In this document: positions 8,046 through 17,665 of the stretch, piece by piece
How the letters are laid out: every line of letters starts with the position of its first letter
Position numbering within the stretch: the first letter of the stretch is position 1
Origin: Pseudomonas graminis
GTDB lineage: Bacteria > Pseudomonadota > Gammaproteobacteria > Pseudomonadales > Pseudomonadaceae
DNA length: 64,000 bases
Assembly: GCF_900111735.1 (NCBI RefSeq)
Contig: NZ_FOHW01000002.1
Coordinates: 1-64,000 of the forward strand
Direction: 5' to 3'
Notes under the pieces: model-generated
What the model saw: only the letters and a program-made list of their open reading frames with translations
Told to the model about the DNA's origin: nothing
The model's database searches: none
Made by a program: the position numbers and the translations under genes

Positions 8046-9212
8046 TTAAAGCTGAGCGCTCTTCATCTGGGGCAGCGGCTTCTGCAGTTGCTTGATCTGC
8101 CGCGACACCTCGCCCGTCCGGCATTTCGCGGCCGCCTGATCCGGCGTCAACTTGCGGACCGTGGTGAAGAACGACTTGCAGGTCTGAACCTTGTTGGTCA
8201 CTTGCCAGTTGGTCGTGCACTGGTTCAATAGCGCCGCCGGATCGGTTGCCGGTTTCTGGCCCATGCCGGCCTGCCAGCACGCCGCGCTCAGGTCCTGGCC
8301 CATGACCTTCAAACCGGCTTCATCCGCCTTGGCTTCGTCCCCGCCGTAATTGCTTTTGTCCGCTGCATTCCAGATATAGCTCGGGTGATTCGAACCCAGC
8401 ACGGCGACGCTTTGCCCACTGGCCGGGCTGATGCTCGCCAGGCCCAACACCGGCACCGTCACGTTGTATTGCTGCTTGAGCCAGGCGCGCACCGGGGCAC
8501 CGAACGCGACCATCGGCAGCGATGTGCCCGCAGTGCTTTGAGTGAGCTGCTTCACCATGCTGGTCTGGTAATCGGTAAAATAGCTGTAAACGTTTTCGAG
8601 GTCCTTGCCGGCGTTGGAGGGCGCAGCAATCGGCGCGATGTCGATGATGGTCTGATAGGCCGGCGTCTGCTCCTTGGCGATGCCGTTCTCCGTGAGCAGC
8701 TCAGACCAGCGGTCGGTAGTGGCCGAGAACAGATAGTCCTGAGCCTGAGTCAGCGAGTAGTCCGGAGGGAAATGCAGCAGCTCGACGCTCTTGCGGTTTT
8801 CCAGCGCCATGCCCAGCGGCAAAAACAGATACCAGTTGTAGGCGAATTTGCCATCGGCGTTGAGTTTGCTTGCGCCGGCGTAGGCCAGGTCGCCGGCGTC
8901 GAGCAGCGCTGAAAGTGGTTTGTCGTAGCCGTCCGGTACGCCGGTGATGTCGGCGTAGATCACATCGTTGTCATTGTGCACCGCGACCTGGGCCGCGCCG
9001 TAGCCATCACGCTGCACGCTTTGCGTGAGGTAGTGCTCGATGGTCTGTTCCAGCGTCCAGTTTCGGAAGCAGATGACATTGCAATTATTCGGGTAGGCAA
9101 ACAGGTGCGTGACGCGCTCCTTGCTCCCCAGGTTCACGTTGACGTCAGCCTGAGCGTTGAGGCTCAGCGTCAGTACAGTAAGGGCGATACTCAGTGCAGC
9201 TGTTTTCTTCAT
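8046..9212 (-). CDS. exported protein of unknown function
   Basis: A 388-residue protein with a typical signal peptide (MKKTAALSIALTVLTLSLNA, cleavage probably after AQA). The ATG at 9212 was chosen over an upstream one because it has AAGGA seven bases ahead and begins the signal peptide. Six or more cysteines, two near the N-terminus (NNCNVICF) and four near the C-terminus, suggest disulfides in the periplasm. I do not recognise the family; no enzyme motif is evident. It stands alone, convergent with carbonic anhydrase. Confidence 0.8.
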   Translation of the reverse strand: MKKTAALSIALTVLTLSLNAQADVNVNLGSKERVTHLFAYPNNCNVICFRNWTLEQTIEHYLTQSVQRDGYGAAQVAVHNDNDVIYADITGVPDGYDKPLSALLDAGDLAYAGASKLNADGKFAYNWYLFLPLGMALENRKSVELLHFPPDYSLTQAQDYLFSATTDRWSELLTENGIAKEQTPAYQTIIDIAPIAAPSNAGKDLENVYSYFTDYQTSMVKQLTQSTAGTSLPMVAFGAPVRAWLKQQYNVTVPVLGLASISPASGQSVAVLGSNHPSYIWNAADKSNYGGDEAKADEAGLKVMGQDLSAACWQAGMGQKPATDPAALLNQCTTNWQVTNKVQTCKSFFTTVRKLTPDQAAAKCRTGEVSRQIKQLQKPLPQMKSAQL

Positions 9213-9333
9213 GCTCATGTCCTTGTTGGCGTAAACACCCCTCTGCGTGGGTGGTGTTTCGATAATGAAACACTTGGACAAGGCTGGGAATGGGCTGGGA
9301 AGGCCGCGGTGACATTTTTCAATGGCGCCCGCC

Positions 9334-11034
9334 TCACAACACGAACCGCTGAACCACCGTGTTCAGGTCGGTTGCCAGCATCGACAGCGCATTGCTCGCC
9401 ACCGTGGTTTGCTGCGCCCCCGACGCCGATTGCGTTGACAGGTCGCGAATGCTGCTCAGGTTGCGATCAACTTCGTTAGCCACTTGCGCCTGTTGTTCGG
9501 CGGCGCTGGCGATCAGCATGTTCCGGTCGCTGATGGTCGAGGTTGCGCTGATGATGACGGTCAGTGCGTGACCAGTGGCAGCGGCCTGCTCCAGAGTCAG
9601 ATTGGCCTGAGCAGCGGTGACGCGTAACGTTTGCGCGGTTTCCTGAGTGCTTTTCTGTACATCGTTGATCAGCGTTTCGATCTCGGTGGTCGACGCGCTG
9701 GTGCGTTGAGCGAGTGAGCGCACTTCGTCGGCGACCACAGCGAATCCGCGACCTGCTTCGCCCGCCCGTGCAGCTTCGATGGCGGCATTCAGTGCAAGCA
9801 GGTTGGTCTGGTTGGCAATCGCGCGAATGACTTCGAGGATCTTGCTGATGCTCAGCGTGCGCTCGGCGAGACCATCGGCCTGGTGAGAGGAATCAAGAAC
9901 GTTGTCGGTCAATTCCTTGATCGAATCGATGGTGCCGGTCAGGCGCAGGCGCCCCTCGGCGGCCGCTTCGTTGGACGCCTTCGATTCGATCGATGTGCTG
10001 CTGGCGTTGTCGGCGACTTCCCCTGCAGCCTGACTCATCTGGTTCACGGCAACCGCCGCCTGCTCGATCTCATCGTTCTGCAATTGCAGATTCCTCGCGC
10101 TGGCTTCTGCGATCGCCCCCATCTCCTGAACTGACTGGCTTAGCTGGCCCGCGGCGGCGTAAATCTGATCGATCGTGCCATGCAGATTGGCGCGCATCAG
10201 GCTCAGGGTCTTCAGCAGTTGAGCCGTTTCGTCCTTACCTTCCGGAATCGGCTGCGGGCTTAGATCTCCCTGGGCAATGGTGCTGGCGATGTGCAGCGAC
10301 TGACGCAGGGGGCGGATGATGCTCAGGCTCAGTCGCCACGCGAGCAACAAAGTGAGCACCAGCGCCACCGCGATGGCGCTGACGGCGATGATGCGGGTCT
10401 GCTGGAAGCGCGCGCCGGCGGCATCGACGGCGCCCGCCGCACTTTGCTTGTTCAGCTCGCGCAGTAACTGCACCTGCATGTCCATCAGGTCACCCTGCAG
10501 GCTCAGCGTGGTGTTGAGCAGCATGCGCGCGTCGTCCAGTTTGCGTTGTTCAATCAGCGCGATTTCGTCGTGTAGCCCCGGCATGAAGGCGCCATAGGCG
10601 TCTTGAAGCGCCTTGATGGAGTCCCGCTCGGTGCTGTCAGTGGCGTGGGCGAGATAATCGACGAAGCCTTTTTCGACTTCGTTCTTCAACTGCTCGACAT
10701 TGATCTTGCTGGTAACCACCGCGCCGGGGTCGTCGGCATTGGCAATCAGCCTGGCGCTCTCGCCGCGCAATTTGATCAGGTCGATGGCGATTGCGTCGGC
10801 CATGGCAATGCTGGGCAACGACCCACTCTCAACCGCTTTTCCCTGATCGCGGATGCTCTGCATCTGCAACAGGCAAAACACACCGAGCGCGACCAGCAGC
10901 AGCGCAGTCACGCCGAAGCACAGCACCAACCGCTGGGTAATCCTGAAGCGACGCAGGAAAGCAGGCCTGGAAGAAGGACGGACTACACGACGCAATAACC
11001 TTTTCACTGCCACCCATCCCATCGACGAAAACAC
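9334..11034 (-). CDS. methyl-accepting chemotaxis protein
   Basis: A 566-residue chemoreceptor. A membrane helix near residues 36-56 ([20 protein letters not shown]) and another near 215-232 flank a helical periplasmic region of about 155 residues that looks like a four-helix-bundle ligand domain. HAMP follows, then a signalling domain with the hairpin tip [20 protein letters not shown] (about 410-430). The C-terminus lacks a CheR-binding pentapeptide. The start is a GTG at 11034; an ATG four codons on is also possible. Ligand unknown. Monocistronic. Confidence 0.93.
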   Translation of the reverse strand: MFSSMGWVAVKRLLRRVVRPSSRPAFLRRFRITQRLVLCFGVTALLLVALGVFCLLQMQSIRDQGKAVESGSLPSIAMADAIAIDLIKLRGESARLIANADDPGAVVTSKINVEQLKNEVEKGFVDYLAHATDSTERDSIKALQDAYGAFMPGLHDEIALIEQRKLDDARMLLNTTLSLQGDLMDMQVQLLRELNKQSAAGAVDAAGARFQQTRIIAVSAIAVALVLTLLLAWRLSLSIIRPLRQSLHIASTIAQGDLSPQPIPEGKDETAQLLKTLSLMRANLHGTIDQIYAAAGQLSQSVQEMGAIAEASARNLQLQNDEIEQAAVAVNQMSQAAGEVADNASSTSIESKASNEAAAEGRLRLTGTIDSIKELTDNVLDSSHQADGLAERTLSISKILEVIRAIANQTNLLALNAAIEAARAGEAGRGFAVVADEVRSLAQRTSASTTEIETLINDVQKSTQETAQTLRVTAAQANLTLEQAAATGHALTVIISATSTISDRNMLIASAAEQQAQVANEVDRNLSSIRDLSTQSASGAQQTTVASNALSMLATDLNTVVQRFVL

Positions 11035-11204
11035 CGGAGAAATGGTTATAGAGGTGTTCCGTGATGTCTTTGTGACATTGCCGGGAATGTTTCGGAATTG
11101 TTGCGGTAGGGTCAGCTGATGAAAGCGAGCATGACGTCGGCGGGGATACGAGTAGGCACTGGCAGCGCGGATTGTGGGATACGTCCTTACGTGTCTCGGA
11201 GACC

Positions 11205-11232
11205 TTGTTGCGTTATTTTCTGTACATACAAT
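11205..11232 (+). promoter_or_regulatory. candidate promoter of brnTA
   Basis: TTGTTG (11205-11210) and TACAAT (11227-11232) are spaced by 16 bases. The predicted transcription start, about seven bases after the -10, falls on the brnT start codon. Inferred from sequence only. Confidence 0.5.
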
Positions 11233-11238
11233 AATTCA

Positions 11239-11511
11239 ATGCAGATAATCTTCGACATCGCGAAACGCGACATCACCCTTTTAGAGCGTGGCCTCGACTT
11301 TGGGGATGCCGGGTTGGTATTCGCCGGCAGGCATTTGACCAGCGAAGATTGCCGGCAGGACTACGGGGAAACCCGATACATCACGATCGGTGTGTTGTCA
11401 GAACGTATGGTGGTGTTGGTCTGGACGCCGCGCGGCGCGGCTCGCCGTATCATTTCCATGAGAAAAGCCAATGAGCGTGAACAAAACCTCTACCGGCATC
11501 GACTGGGTTGA
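11239..11511 (+). CDS. brnT: BrnT family toxin
   Basis: A 90-residue toxin of a type II toxin-antitoxin pair. Brucella BrnT is a RelE-fold ribonuclease that slows translation. The family pattern is visible: FDIAKRDITLLERGLDF (helix 1), VFAG and a DYGETRYITIG strand, then RGAARRIISMRKANERE, which holds the conserved Arg/Lys residues. The start chosen is ATG 11239; the open frame continues upstream but family alignment begins here, and there is no ribosome binding site before it. It overlaps brnA by 41 bases. Confidence 0.9.
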   Translation: MQIIFDIAKRDITLLERGLDFGDAGLVFAGRHLTSEDCRQDYGETRYITIGVLSERMVVLVWTPRGAARRIISMRKANEREQNLYRHRLG

Positions 11512-11752
11512 TCCCGACGATGCCCCCGAATTGTCAGATGCATACTTCGATCATGCTGATGAGTACATGGGAGAACAGCTGGTCAAGCGTGGCCGACCTC
11601 GTGCGGCGGTTTTGCGAGAGCGGATTACCATTCGCCTGGAACATGACGTGGTGGAGCAATTCCGTGCGTCAGGGCCGGGCTGGCAAACGCGTATGAATGC
11701 CGCGCTGGTCGACTGGCTAAAAACCCATAAGCCATCTGAAATATCGCTATGA
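11471..11752 (+). CDS. brnA: BrnA family antitoxin
   Basis: A 93-residue antitoxin that binds BrnT and represses the shared promoter. The N-terminal half contains the toxin-binding stretch with IDWVDPDDAPELSD. The C-terminal half is a ribbon-helix-helix-like DNA-binding region with RITIRLEHDVVEQFRASGPG and WQTRMNAALVDWLK, the usual BrnA signature. Toxin first, antitoxin second and overlapping, as in Brucella. It is a small accessory module between a chemoreceptor and an HD hydrolase gene. Confidence 0.9.
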   Translation: MSVNKTSTGIDWVDPDDAPELSDAYFDHADEYMGEQLVKRGRPRAAVLRERITIRLEHDVVEQFRASGPGWQTRMNAALVDWLKTHKPSEISL

Positions 11753-11765
11753 CCTTCCAGGCACC

Positions 11766-12416
11766 CTAAGCCCCAATCTCCTCCATAAACTCCATCAAGA
11801 ACCGCTCCGCCCGTGCATGCCTGACCTGCGCCATATGGCGGCCCGCGGCCGTTTTAAACCCCTGCGCCAGGGTGAAGATTTTGGTTGTGAAGTGATCGAC
11901 GGCGAAGCGTTTGTCGTCCAGGTCGCGCTGTTGCGCCTGCGGGTCGACCGGATCGTAGAGGTGGCTGCCCATCCGCCCGGACACGTAGAACAGCCGCGCC
12001 ACGCCAACCATGCCAAGGGCGTCGAGACGGTCGGCGTCCTGCAGGATTTTTGCTTCCAGCGTGGTGGGTGTGATGTTGGCCGAGTAGCTGTGGGACTCGA
12101 TGGCGTGTGCGACGGCCTGGGTGCGCTCCTCGTCCCAGCCCATTTCGGCCAGTAGCTCGGTCGCTTTTGCCGCGGCCAGACGCGAGGCGCTTGCGCGAAA
12201 GGGCGAGTTCTTTTCCACCGAAACGCAGTCGTGGAGCAGGGTGGCGGCCAGCAGGATTTGATGATCACCGCCCTCCGTGTCACGAATGGCGCAGACGTTG
12301 CTCCAGACTCGGTGCAGGTGGGAAACGTCGTGGGAGCCGTCAAGCCTTTCCGCCACGGTGTGGGGAATCAGCAGGTCGGCGAGGGACTGAAAAGGGGCGA
12401 ATGAGAGAGCGGTCAT
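11766..12416 (-). CDS. HD-domain phosphohydrolase
   Basis: A 216-residue protein of the HD superfamily, similar in layout to YedJ. The metal-binding set is present: His33 in the SHDVSHLHRVW segment, the His62-Asp63 doublet in LLHDCVS, and Asp127/Asp129 in ILQDADRLDALG. Such proteins hydrolyse phosphate esters, often nucleotides, but the substrate cannot be told from sequence. It is convergent with brnTA, separated by 13 bases. Confidence 0.88.
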   Translation of the reverse strand: MTALSFAPFQSLADLLIPHTVAERLDGSHDVSHLHRVWSNVCAIRDTEGGDHQILLAATLLHDCVSVEKNSPFRASASRLAAAKATELLAEMGWDEERTQAVAHAIESHSYSANITPTTLEAKILQDADRLDALGMVGVARLFYVSGRMGSHLYDPVDPQAQQRDLDDKRFAVDHFTTKIFTLAQGFKTAAGRHMAQVRHARAERFLMEFMEEIGA

Positions 12417-12487
12417 TGATCATCCTGTCGATGTCGGCGGACGGTGCGCCAGCATACAGATTGACCCGCACCAGCGCGGCCGGTTCG

Positions 12488-12524
12488 CTGATCTCTGCCA
12501 CGCACATCGCGCAGCAGAGATCAG
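12488..12524. terminator. hairpin after the zinc importer operon
   Basis: CTGATCTCTGC and GCAGAGATCAG form a perfect 11-bp stem with a 15-base loop, 21 bases beyond the stop of the substrate-binding protein gene. There is no T-run, so it may act as a transcript-stabilising 3' end as much as a terminator. Confidence 0.55.
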
Positions 12525-12544
12525 TCAGCCGTTGCGGCGTTGCA

Positions 12545-13432
12545 TCACTGGCTTTTCATGGCCGCTGTCAGCTTGTCCACGTTGTAGCGAAACATCGTCA
12601 CGTACGTCGCCGCCGGGCCGTCTGCGGGCGACAGCGATTCCACATACAGCTCGCCGCCCGGGTGCGCGCCGCTGGCTTTGGCGATCTGCTGCACCAGGCG
12701 CGGGTCGCCGGAGTTCTCGAAGAAGTAGGCGCTGACGTGCTCCTTTTTGATCTGATTGATCAGCTTGCCGACGTCAGCAGCAGAGGCTTCGGTTTCAGTG
12801 GAAAAGCCCAGTGGCGAGAGAAAGGTCACGCCATAGGCGTCGCCGAAATAGCCAAAGGCGTCGTGGGACGTCAGCACCTTGCGTTGTGCGACCGGGATGG
12901 TGCCGATCTGCGTGCGGGCGTAGGCGTCCATGTCCTGCAGTTGGGCGATGTATTTCTCACCGTTGGCTTTGTAATCGGCGGCATTGTCCGGGTCGGCTTT
13001 CTGCAGGGCCTTGATAATGTTTCTGACGTAAACGACGCCGTTTACCGCACTGTTCCAGGCATGGGGGTCGGTGATCTTCTTGCCGTCTTCTTCCATGCTG
13101 CGGGTCATGATCCCGTCAGAGAGCACGACAGGCTGGCCTTTGTAGCCGGAGGCGGTAATCAGCCGATCCAGCCAGCCCTCCAGATGCAAGCCGCTGACAA
13201 ATACTACGTCGGCTTTTTTCAGTGCCTGGGCATCATTTGGCGTGGGCTCGTAGACATGAGGATCGCCATTGGGCCCGATGAGCGAGGTCACGTGCACGTG
13301 ATCGCCACCGACGTTGTGCACCATGTCGGCGATGACGGTGAACGAGGCGACGGTCTCCAGGGTTTTTGCCTGGGCGAAGTTGGCCAGGCCCGACAACGCC
13401 AATGCGGCGGTCAGAAGTGTGAAACGTTTCAT
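12545..13432 (-). CDS. zinc ABC transporter, substrate-binding protein
   Basis: A 295-residue periplasmic metal-binding protein (cluster A-I, ZnuA/AztC type) with signal peptide MKRFTLLTAALALSGLANFA. The predicted ligands are His59 (GDPHVYEP), His124 (DPHAW), His190 (SHDAFGYF) and Asp271. A His at the third position is the zinc pattern; manganese binders have Glu there. The His-rich loop of classical ZnuA is absent. It is the last gene of the importer operon and captures zinc for the permease and ATPase encoded just upstream. Confidence 0.9.
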   Translation of the reverse strand: MKRFTLLTAALALSGLANFAQAKTLETVASFTVIADMVHNVGGDHVHVTSLIGPNGDPHVYEPTPNDAQALKKADVVFVSGLHLEGWLDRLITASGYKGQPVVLSDGIMTRSMEEDGKKITDPHAWNSAVNGVVYVRNIIKALQKADPDNAADYKANGEKYIAQLQDMDAYARTQIGTIPVAQRKVLTSHDAFGYFGDAYGVTFLSPLGFSTETEASAADVGKLINQIKKEHVSAYFFENSGDPRLVQQIAKASGAHPGGELYVESLSPADGPAATYVTMFRYNVDKLTAAMKSQ

Positions 13433-13459
13433 GGTGGTTTCCTTGCGGTAAGAGGACGA

Positions 13460-14329
13460 TCAGCCGGACAGATGAACCCTCGGGAACAGCCGGCGTACAA
13501 AGCCGCTGCGTCCAAAGAACAGTGAGAACCCGTAAAAGACGCTGGCGGTAAGCACGATGGCCGGGCCCGAAGCGACGCTGGCGTGGTAGGAGACGATCAG
13601 GCCGATGAAGCCCGAGAGCGTCGCCACGACGGTCGAAATCACGATCATGCCGGTGAGCGAGCGAGCCCAGAACCGCGCGACGGTGGCGGGCAGCATCATC
13701 ATGCCGACGGCCATCAGCGTGCCCAATGCCTGAAACCCCGCCACCAGATTGAGCACCACCAGCAGCAGAAACAGCACGTGATACAGCGAACCCCGGCCCC
13801 CCACAGCGCGCAGAAAACCCGGGTCGAAGCATTCGAGGATCAACGGGCGGTAGATCAGCGCGAGCAGAATCAGGGTGAATGAGGCGATGCCGCCGACCAT
13901 GAAAATCGCCTGATCGTCGATCGCCAGAATGGTGCCGAACAGCACGTGAAGCAGGTCCACGTTGGAGCCGTGCAGTGAGACGATCAGCACGCCGGCGGCC
14001 AGCGATGTCAGGTAAAAGCTGGCGAAGCTGGCGTCCTCGCGAAGCGTGGTGTAACGGCTTACCAATCCTGAGAGCAACGCCACGGCGAGACCTGCGATCA
14101 GGCCGCCGAAGCCCATCGCCGGGAGTGACAATCCGGCGAACAGAAACCCCACCGCAGCACCCGGCAACACCGCGTGACTCATGGCGTCCCCCACCAGGCT
14201 CATGCGCCGCAGCATCAGCAGCACACCGACCGGACCGGAGCCGATGCCCAGCGCCAGACACGCCACCAGGGCGCGGCGCATGAAACCGAAATCGACGAAG
14301 GGCTGGATCAACAGGCTATAGAGCGTCAC
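13460..14329 (-). CDS. zinc ABC transporter, permease
   Basis: A 289-residue ABC-3 family inner-membrane permease with about eight hydrophobic helices and the family pattern VGDAMSHAVLPGAAVGFLF. The start chosen is GTG 14329: it overlaps the ATPase stop as GTGA and has GGGGAG eight bases ahead, whereas the upstream ATG would overlap the previous gene by 31 bases with no site. It forms the membrane channel of the importer with the ATPase and substrate-binding protein. Confidence 0.92.
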   Translation of the reverse strand: MTLYSLLIQPFVDFGFMRRALVACLALGIGSGPVGVLLMLRRMSLVGDAMSHAVLPGAAVGFLFAGLSLPAMGFGGLIAGLAVALLSGLVSRYTTLREDASFASFYLTSLAAGVLIVSLHGSNVDLLHVLFGTILAIDDQAIFMVGGIASFTLILLALIYRPLILECFDPGFLRAVGGRGSLYHVLFLLLVVLNLVAGFQALGTLMAVGMMMLPATVARFWARSLTGMIVISTVVATLSGFIGLIVSYHASVASGPAIVLTASVFYGFSLFFGRSGFVRRLFPRVHLSG

Positions 14330-15078
14330 AGCGTTTGCTCCCCATCGGCGTCGCACGGCTGTGCGTCAGGGTTCCAGTGTTCGGCCATGTTCTTGGCGCG
14401 GCGCAGGTTGTCGTCGTTGAGGATGTCGGCGGTGTCGCCCCAGGCAATGATTTCCCGGGCCAGCAGCAGCGTGCTCGGGAAATGCTGACGCACCTGCTCG
14501 ATGTCATGCAGGACGGCGATGACGGTGCGCCCTTGGCCGTGCCAAGTGCGGATCAATTCCAGCAAGTCCCGCGTGGTGCGTGCATCGATGGCGGTGAAGG
14601 GCTCGTCGAGCAGAATCACCGAAGCGTCCTGCAATAGAAGCCGGGCGAACAGCACGCGTTGAAACTGACCCGACGACAGCGAGCTGATGCTGCGTTGCTC
14701 GAACCCCGCCAAACCTACTGCCCCCAAAGCCTCCTGTGCCTGTTGAGCGTGCTTGCGCGTGGCGCCGCGGAACGCGCCGATACTGCGCCATGCGCCCATC
14801 ATCACTGTGTCGGCCACGCTGAGCGGAAAGCTGCGGTCGATCTCGGCAGCTTGTGGCAGATAACCGATGTGCCGCGTTGCCAGCTGGTTGCGCTCGACGC
14901 GCCCCGCGGCGGGTTTGAGCGTCCCGGCGATGGCTTTGATCAGCGTGGATTTACCGGCGCCGTTCGGCCCGACGATCGCCGTCAGGCTGCCCGCCGCGAA
15001 TCGGCCGTTCGCGTGGTGCACCGCTGGCCGGCGCTCATAGGTTAGCGTCAGGTCGTGGAGGTCAATGGCGGCACTCAT
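14326..15078 (-). CDS. zinc ABC transporter, ATP-binding protein
   Basis: A 250-residue ABC ATPase that powers metal uptake. Walker A GPNGAGKST is at residues 37-45, the signature is LSSGQFQRV and Walker B is VILLDEP; the switch His lies in VLHDIEQV. The start MSAAIDLHDL at 15078 was chosen because its ATG overlaps the stop of a small upstream gene as ATGA. An in-frame start 33 bases earlier lies inside that small gene. Confidence 0.92.
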   Translation of the reverse strand: MSAAIDLHDLTLTYERRPAVHHANGRFAAGSLTAIVGPNGAGKSTLIKAIAGTLKPAAGRVERNQLATRHIGYLPQAAEIDRSFPLSVADTVMMGAWRSIGAFRGATRKHAQQAQEALGAVGLAGFEQRSISSLSSGQFQRVLFARLLLQDASVILLDEPFTAIDARTTRDLLELIRTWHGQGRTVIAVLHDIEQVRQHFPSTLLLAREIIAWGDTADILNDDNLRRAKNMAEHWNPDAQPCDADGEQTL

Positions 15079-15212
15079 GGAATCGCCACCGCCCAGGCAA
15101 CGCCGATCCACAGCAGCACCAGCACGGCGAGGGAAATCATCACGCGTTTGCCAGCCGATTGAGCCAGAGCGGACGTTGCAAGGGAGGGGGAAAGCCGAGA
15201 GTCGCGTTTCAC
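15075..15212 (-). CDS. small single-helix membrane protein, first gene of zinc operon
   Basis: A 45-residue frame starting at GTG 15212 and ending in TGA that overlaps the ATPase ATG. The N-terminal 22 residues are polar and basic (VKRDSRLSPSL...GKR). The rest is one hydrophobic helix (VMISLAVLVLLWIGVAWAVA). The fit between the Zur-like operator and the ATPase gene, and the four-base stop/start overlap, argue that it is real. It may be a small transporter accessory protein, but function is unknown. A weak AGGCAG lies upstream. It is easily missed by gene finders because it is short and starts with GTG. Confidence 0.65.
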   Translation of the reverse strand: MKRDSRLSPSLATSALAQSAGKRVMISLAVLVLLWIGVAWAVAIP

Positions 15213-15231
15213 GTAAAGGACTGCCTGAAAT

Positions 15232-15254
15232 ACTTTGTTATAGTATTACATCAC
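15232..15254 (-). promoter_or_regulatory. Zur-box-like palindrome
   Basis: The core TGTTATAGTATTACA (15236-15250) is a near-perfect palindrome that matches the AT-rich gammaproteobacterial Zur operator (TGTTATA-N-TATAACA type). It lies about 20 bases before the first gene of the zinc importer operon, where bound Zur would block the promoter when zinc is plentiful. It could also affect the divergent flavin reductase gene, whose start is 140 bases away. Confidence 0.75.
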
Positions 15255-15394
15255 CTTTGGCTTGATCTGCAAAGCGCGATTTGGGTGAGTTTCAGGCAGG
15301 CGACAGTTTCCTTCATGCACGGGAGGGTGGCGTTCCACCGCTGCGATAAACCCTGTAGTTTTCGATCACTTTTCTCTTTGCCAGGATAATCTCC

Positions 15395-16003
15395 ATGACC
15401 GTTTCTCACCGGCGTCCGGTACCTCTCGCCAAATGCTACCGCTTGCTCAACCATGGCCCGACGGTCTTGATCAGCGCTGCCCACGACGGCCAACGCAACA
15501 TCATGGCGGCGGCGTGGGCGATGCCGCTGGACTTCCAGCCGCCGAAAGTGACTGTCGTTCTGGATAAGTCCGTATGGACGCGGCAGTTGCTCGAAGGCTC
15601 CGGCACGTTTGTGATCAACGTGCCGACCCTCAGCCAGATCGATATCGTCGAAACGGTCGGCTCGACCTCGGGGCTGGACATCTCCCAAGAACAAGGCCTG
15701 GATAAATTCAAGGCTTATGGTCTGGAGACCTTCGCGGGCTCCCACGTTGAAGCGCCCCTGCTGGAAGGCTGCGCAGGCTGGCTGGAGTGCCGATTGATTC
15801 CCGAGCCGCACAACCAGAGCGCGCACGATCTGTTCATCGGCGAAGTGGTCGCGGCGTGGGCGGATGAGCGCGTGTTTTCCGAAGGGCACTGGCATTTCGA
15901 GGGGCATGACGCGCTGCGGACGATTCACCATGTCGCGGGCGGGCATTTTCTGGTGATCGGCGATGGCGTGGAGGGCAAGGTGCTGCCGCGATCTGCCGAC
16001 TGA
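15395..16003 (+). CDS. flavin reductase-like FMN-binding protein
   Basis: A 202-residue protein of the flavin reductase-like split-barrel family, which binds FMN and often supplies reduced flavin to monooxygenases. The typical N-terminal segment GPTVLISAAHDGQRNIMAAAW and the strand TFVINVP are seen. No partner monooxygenase is adjacent, so its substrate is unknown. An AGGA lies ten bases before the ATG. It is transcribed away from the zinc importer operon. Confidence 0.85.
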   Translation: MTVSHRRPVPLAKCYRLLNHGPTVLISAAHDGQRNIMAAAWAMPLDFQPPKVTVVLDKSVWTRQLLEGSGTFVINVPTLSQIDIVETVGSTSGLDISQEQGLDKFKAYGLETFAGSHVEAPLLEGCAGWLECRLIPEPHNQSAHDLFIGEVVAAWADERVFSEGHWHFEGHDALRTIHHVAGGHFLVIGDGVEGKVLPRSAD

Positions 16004-16084
16004 TGATGCCTCGCTTGCCATGACCGCGCCCCTGATTGGAAGGAGCGCGGTGACGCAGGTTCCGTCGCCGGACGTGGATGCAGC

Positions 16085-17665
16085 TCAGTCCTTTGACAGT
16101 TCGCCGTTCACCAGCCGCCAGGTATTCAGCGGATTGCCGGCTTTCAACGCAGGCGGTAGCAGCGAGTCCGGCACGTTCTGGTAACACACGGGACGCAGGA
16201 ATCGATCAATGGCCGTCGCGCCTACCGAGGTGCTGCGACTGTCGGAAGTGGCCGGGAAAGGCCCGCCGTGGACTATCGAATAACTCACTTCGACGCCGGT
16301 CGGGAAGTCATTGAACAGAATCCGTCCCGCCTTGCGCTCCAGGATCGGCAGGAGCGACTGGGCGGTGGCTTCGTCGCCGTCGTCGAACTGCAGCGTCACG
16401 GTCAGTTGCCCGTCGAAGCTGGCAGCGACCTTCTGCAGATCGGCAACGTCGGTGCAGACAATCAGCAGCGCGCTTGGTCCGAAGTTCTCGTCCTCCAGCG
16501 CAGGGTTGGCGAGGAAGGTGGCCGAGTCGGTACGGAAAAAAGCCGGGCGTGCCTGGAATGAACCTTCGGCCTCCTGACCTTCCGCCACCAGCGTTACACC
16601 GGACGCGCTGTGCAGATTATTCAAGCCGTTGCAGTAAGCGCCGTGGATATTTGGCGTCAGCATGGTGGTCGGTAGTTTGTCAGACAACGCCTTGGCCGAG
16701 GCCGACACGAACGTCTCCAGCGCGTCGCTTTCCAGTGCCAGCAGGATGCCGGGATTGGTGCAGAACTGCCCCGCGCCCATAACCAGCGATTCGACAAAAC
16801 CCTTGGCGATGGCTTCGGCACGGGCCAGCAAAGCAGCCGGCAGCAGGAACACCGGGTTGATGCTGCTCATCTCGGCATACACCGGGATCGGCACCGGACG
16901 CGCTTGAGCCGCTGCCACGAGCGCCAGGCCGCCACGGCGGGAGCCGGTGAAGCCCACCGCCTGAATCAATGGGTGGCTGACCAGCGCCTGGCCGACGGCA
17001 ATGTCCTTGTCGATCAGCAACGAGAAAACGCCCTCCGGCATGCCCGTGTCGCGCGCCGCTTTCTGAATCACGCGTCCCACCAGTTCGCTGGTGCCCAAGT
17101 GAGCCGGGTGCGCCTTGACGATGACCGGGCAGCCAGCCGCCAGCGCTGAAGCGGTGTCGCCGCCGGCGACCGAGAAGGCGAGGGGGAAGTTGCTGGCGCC
17201 GAACACTGCCACCGGGCCAAGGCCGATGCGCCGCAGACGCAGGTCGGCGCGCGGCAGTGGCTGGCGCTCCGGCATTGCGGTGTCGACCACGGCACCGTGC
17301 CAGCGGCCATCACGCAGCAGGCTGGCAAACAGTTTGAGCTGGTTCACCGTGCGCATCCGCTCGCCTTCAAGGCGTGGCTTGGGCAGGCCGCTTTCGACAT
17401 GAACGCGCTCGGTCAGCACATCGCCCAGGTCCAGAAGGCCTTGGGCGATGGCTTCTAGAAAGGCGGCGCGTTGATCGTCACTCAATTGCCGGTAGTGATC
17501 GAATGACGCCTCGGCCAGTTCGCACGCAGCGTTGACGTCTTCCAGCGTGCTGGCGCCAAACGACGGTGCCAGGGGTTCACCCGTGGCGGCGGCGAGGGCA
17601 AAAACCTCTCCGGCCTGGCCCCGCACAGCGCGTTGTCCGATGATCGTTTCACCAAGAATCTGCAT
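16085..17665 (-). CDS. 2,5-dioxovalerate (ketoglutarate semialdehyde) dehydrogenase
   Basis: A 526-residue NADP-type aldehyde dehydrogenase that oxidises alpha-ketoglutarate semialdehyde to 2-oxoglutarate, the last step in sugar-acid, pentose or hydroxyproline breakdown. Catalytic Cys302 is in GQFCTNPG, the general base Glu265 in YAEMSSINP, and Asn159 in ASNFPLAF. The C-terminal [15 protein letters not shown] and RPVCYQNVP patterns are those of this subfamily. No upstream pathway gene is adjacent, so the pathway served is inferred only from the family. Confidence 0.9.
   Translation of the reverse strand: MQILGETIIGQRAVRGQAGEVFALAAATGEPLAPSFGASTLEDVNAACELAEASFDHYRQLSDDQRAAFLEAIAQGLLDLGDVLTERVHVESGLPKPRLEGERMRTVNQLKLFASLLRDGRWHGAVVDTAMPERQPLPRADLRLRRIGLGPVAVFGASNFPLAFSVAGGDTASALAAGCPVIVKAHPAHLGTSELVGRVIQKAARDTGMPEGVFSLLIDKDIAVGQALVSHPLIQAVGFTGSRRGGLALVAAAQARPVPIPVYAEMSSINPVFLLPAALLARAEAIAKGFVESLVMGAGQFCTNPGILLALESDALETFVSASAKALSDKLPTTMLTPNIHGAYCNGLNNLHSASGVTLVAEGQEAEGSFQARPAFFRTDSATFLANPALEDENFGPSALLIVCTDVADLQKVAASFDGQLTVTLQFDDGDEATAQSLLPILERKAGRILFNDFPTGVEVSYSIVHGGPFPATSDSRSTSVGATAIDRFLRPVCYQNVPDSLLPPALKAGNPLNTWRLVNGELSKD

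Noticed and set aside
11221..11226. TGTACA near brnT as a LitR site
   Set aside because: No matching half-site lies twelve bases to either side.
12107..13525. 472-codon plus-strand frame
   Set aside because: It is antisense to the zinc-binding protein and part of the HD hydrolase gene; composition is the mirror of those genes and there is no ribosome binding site.
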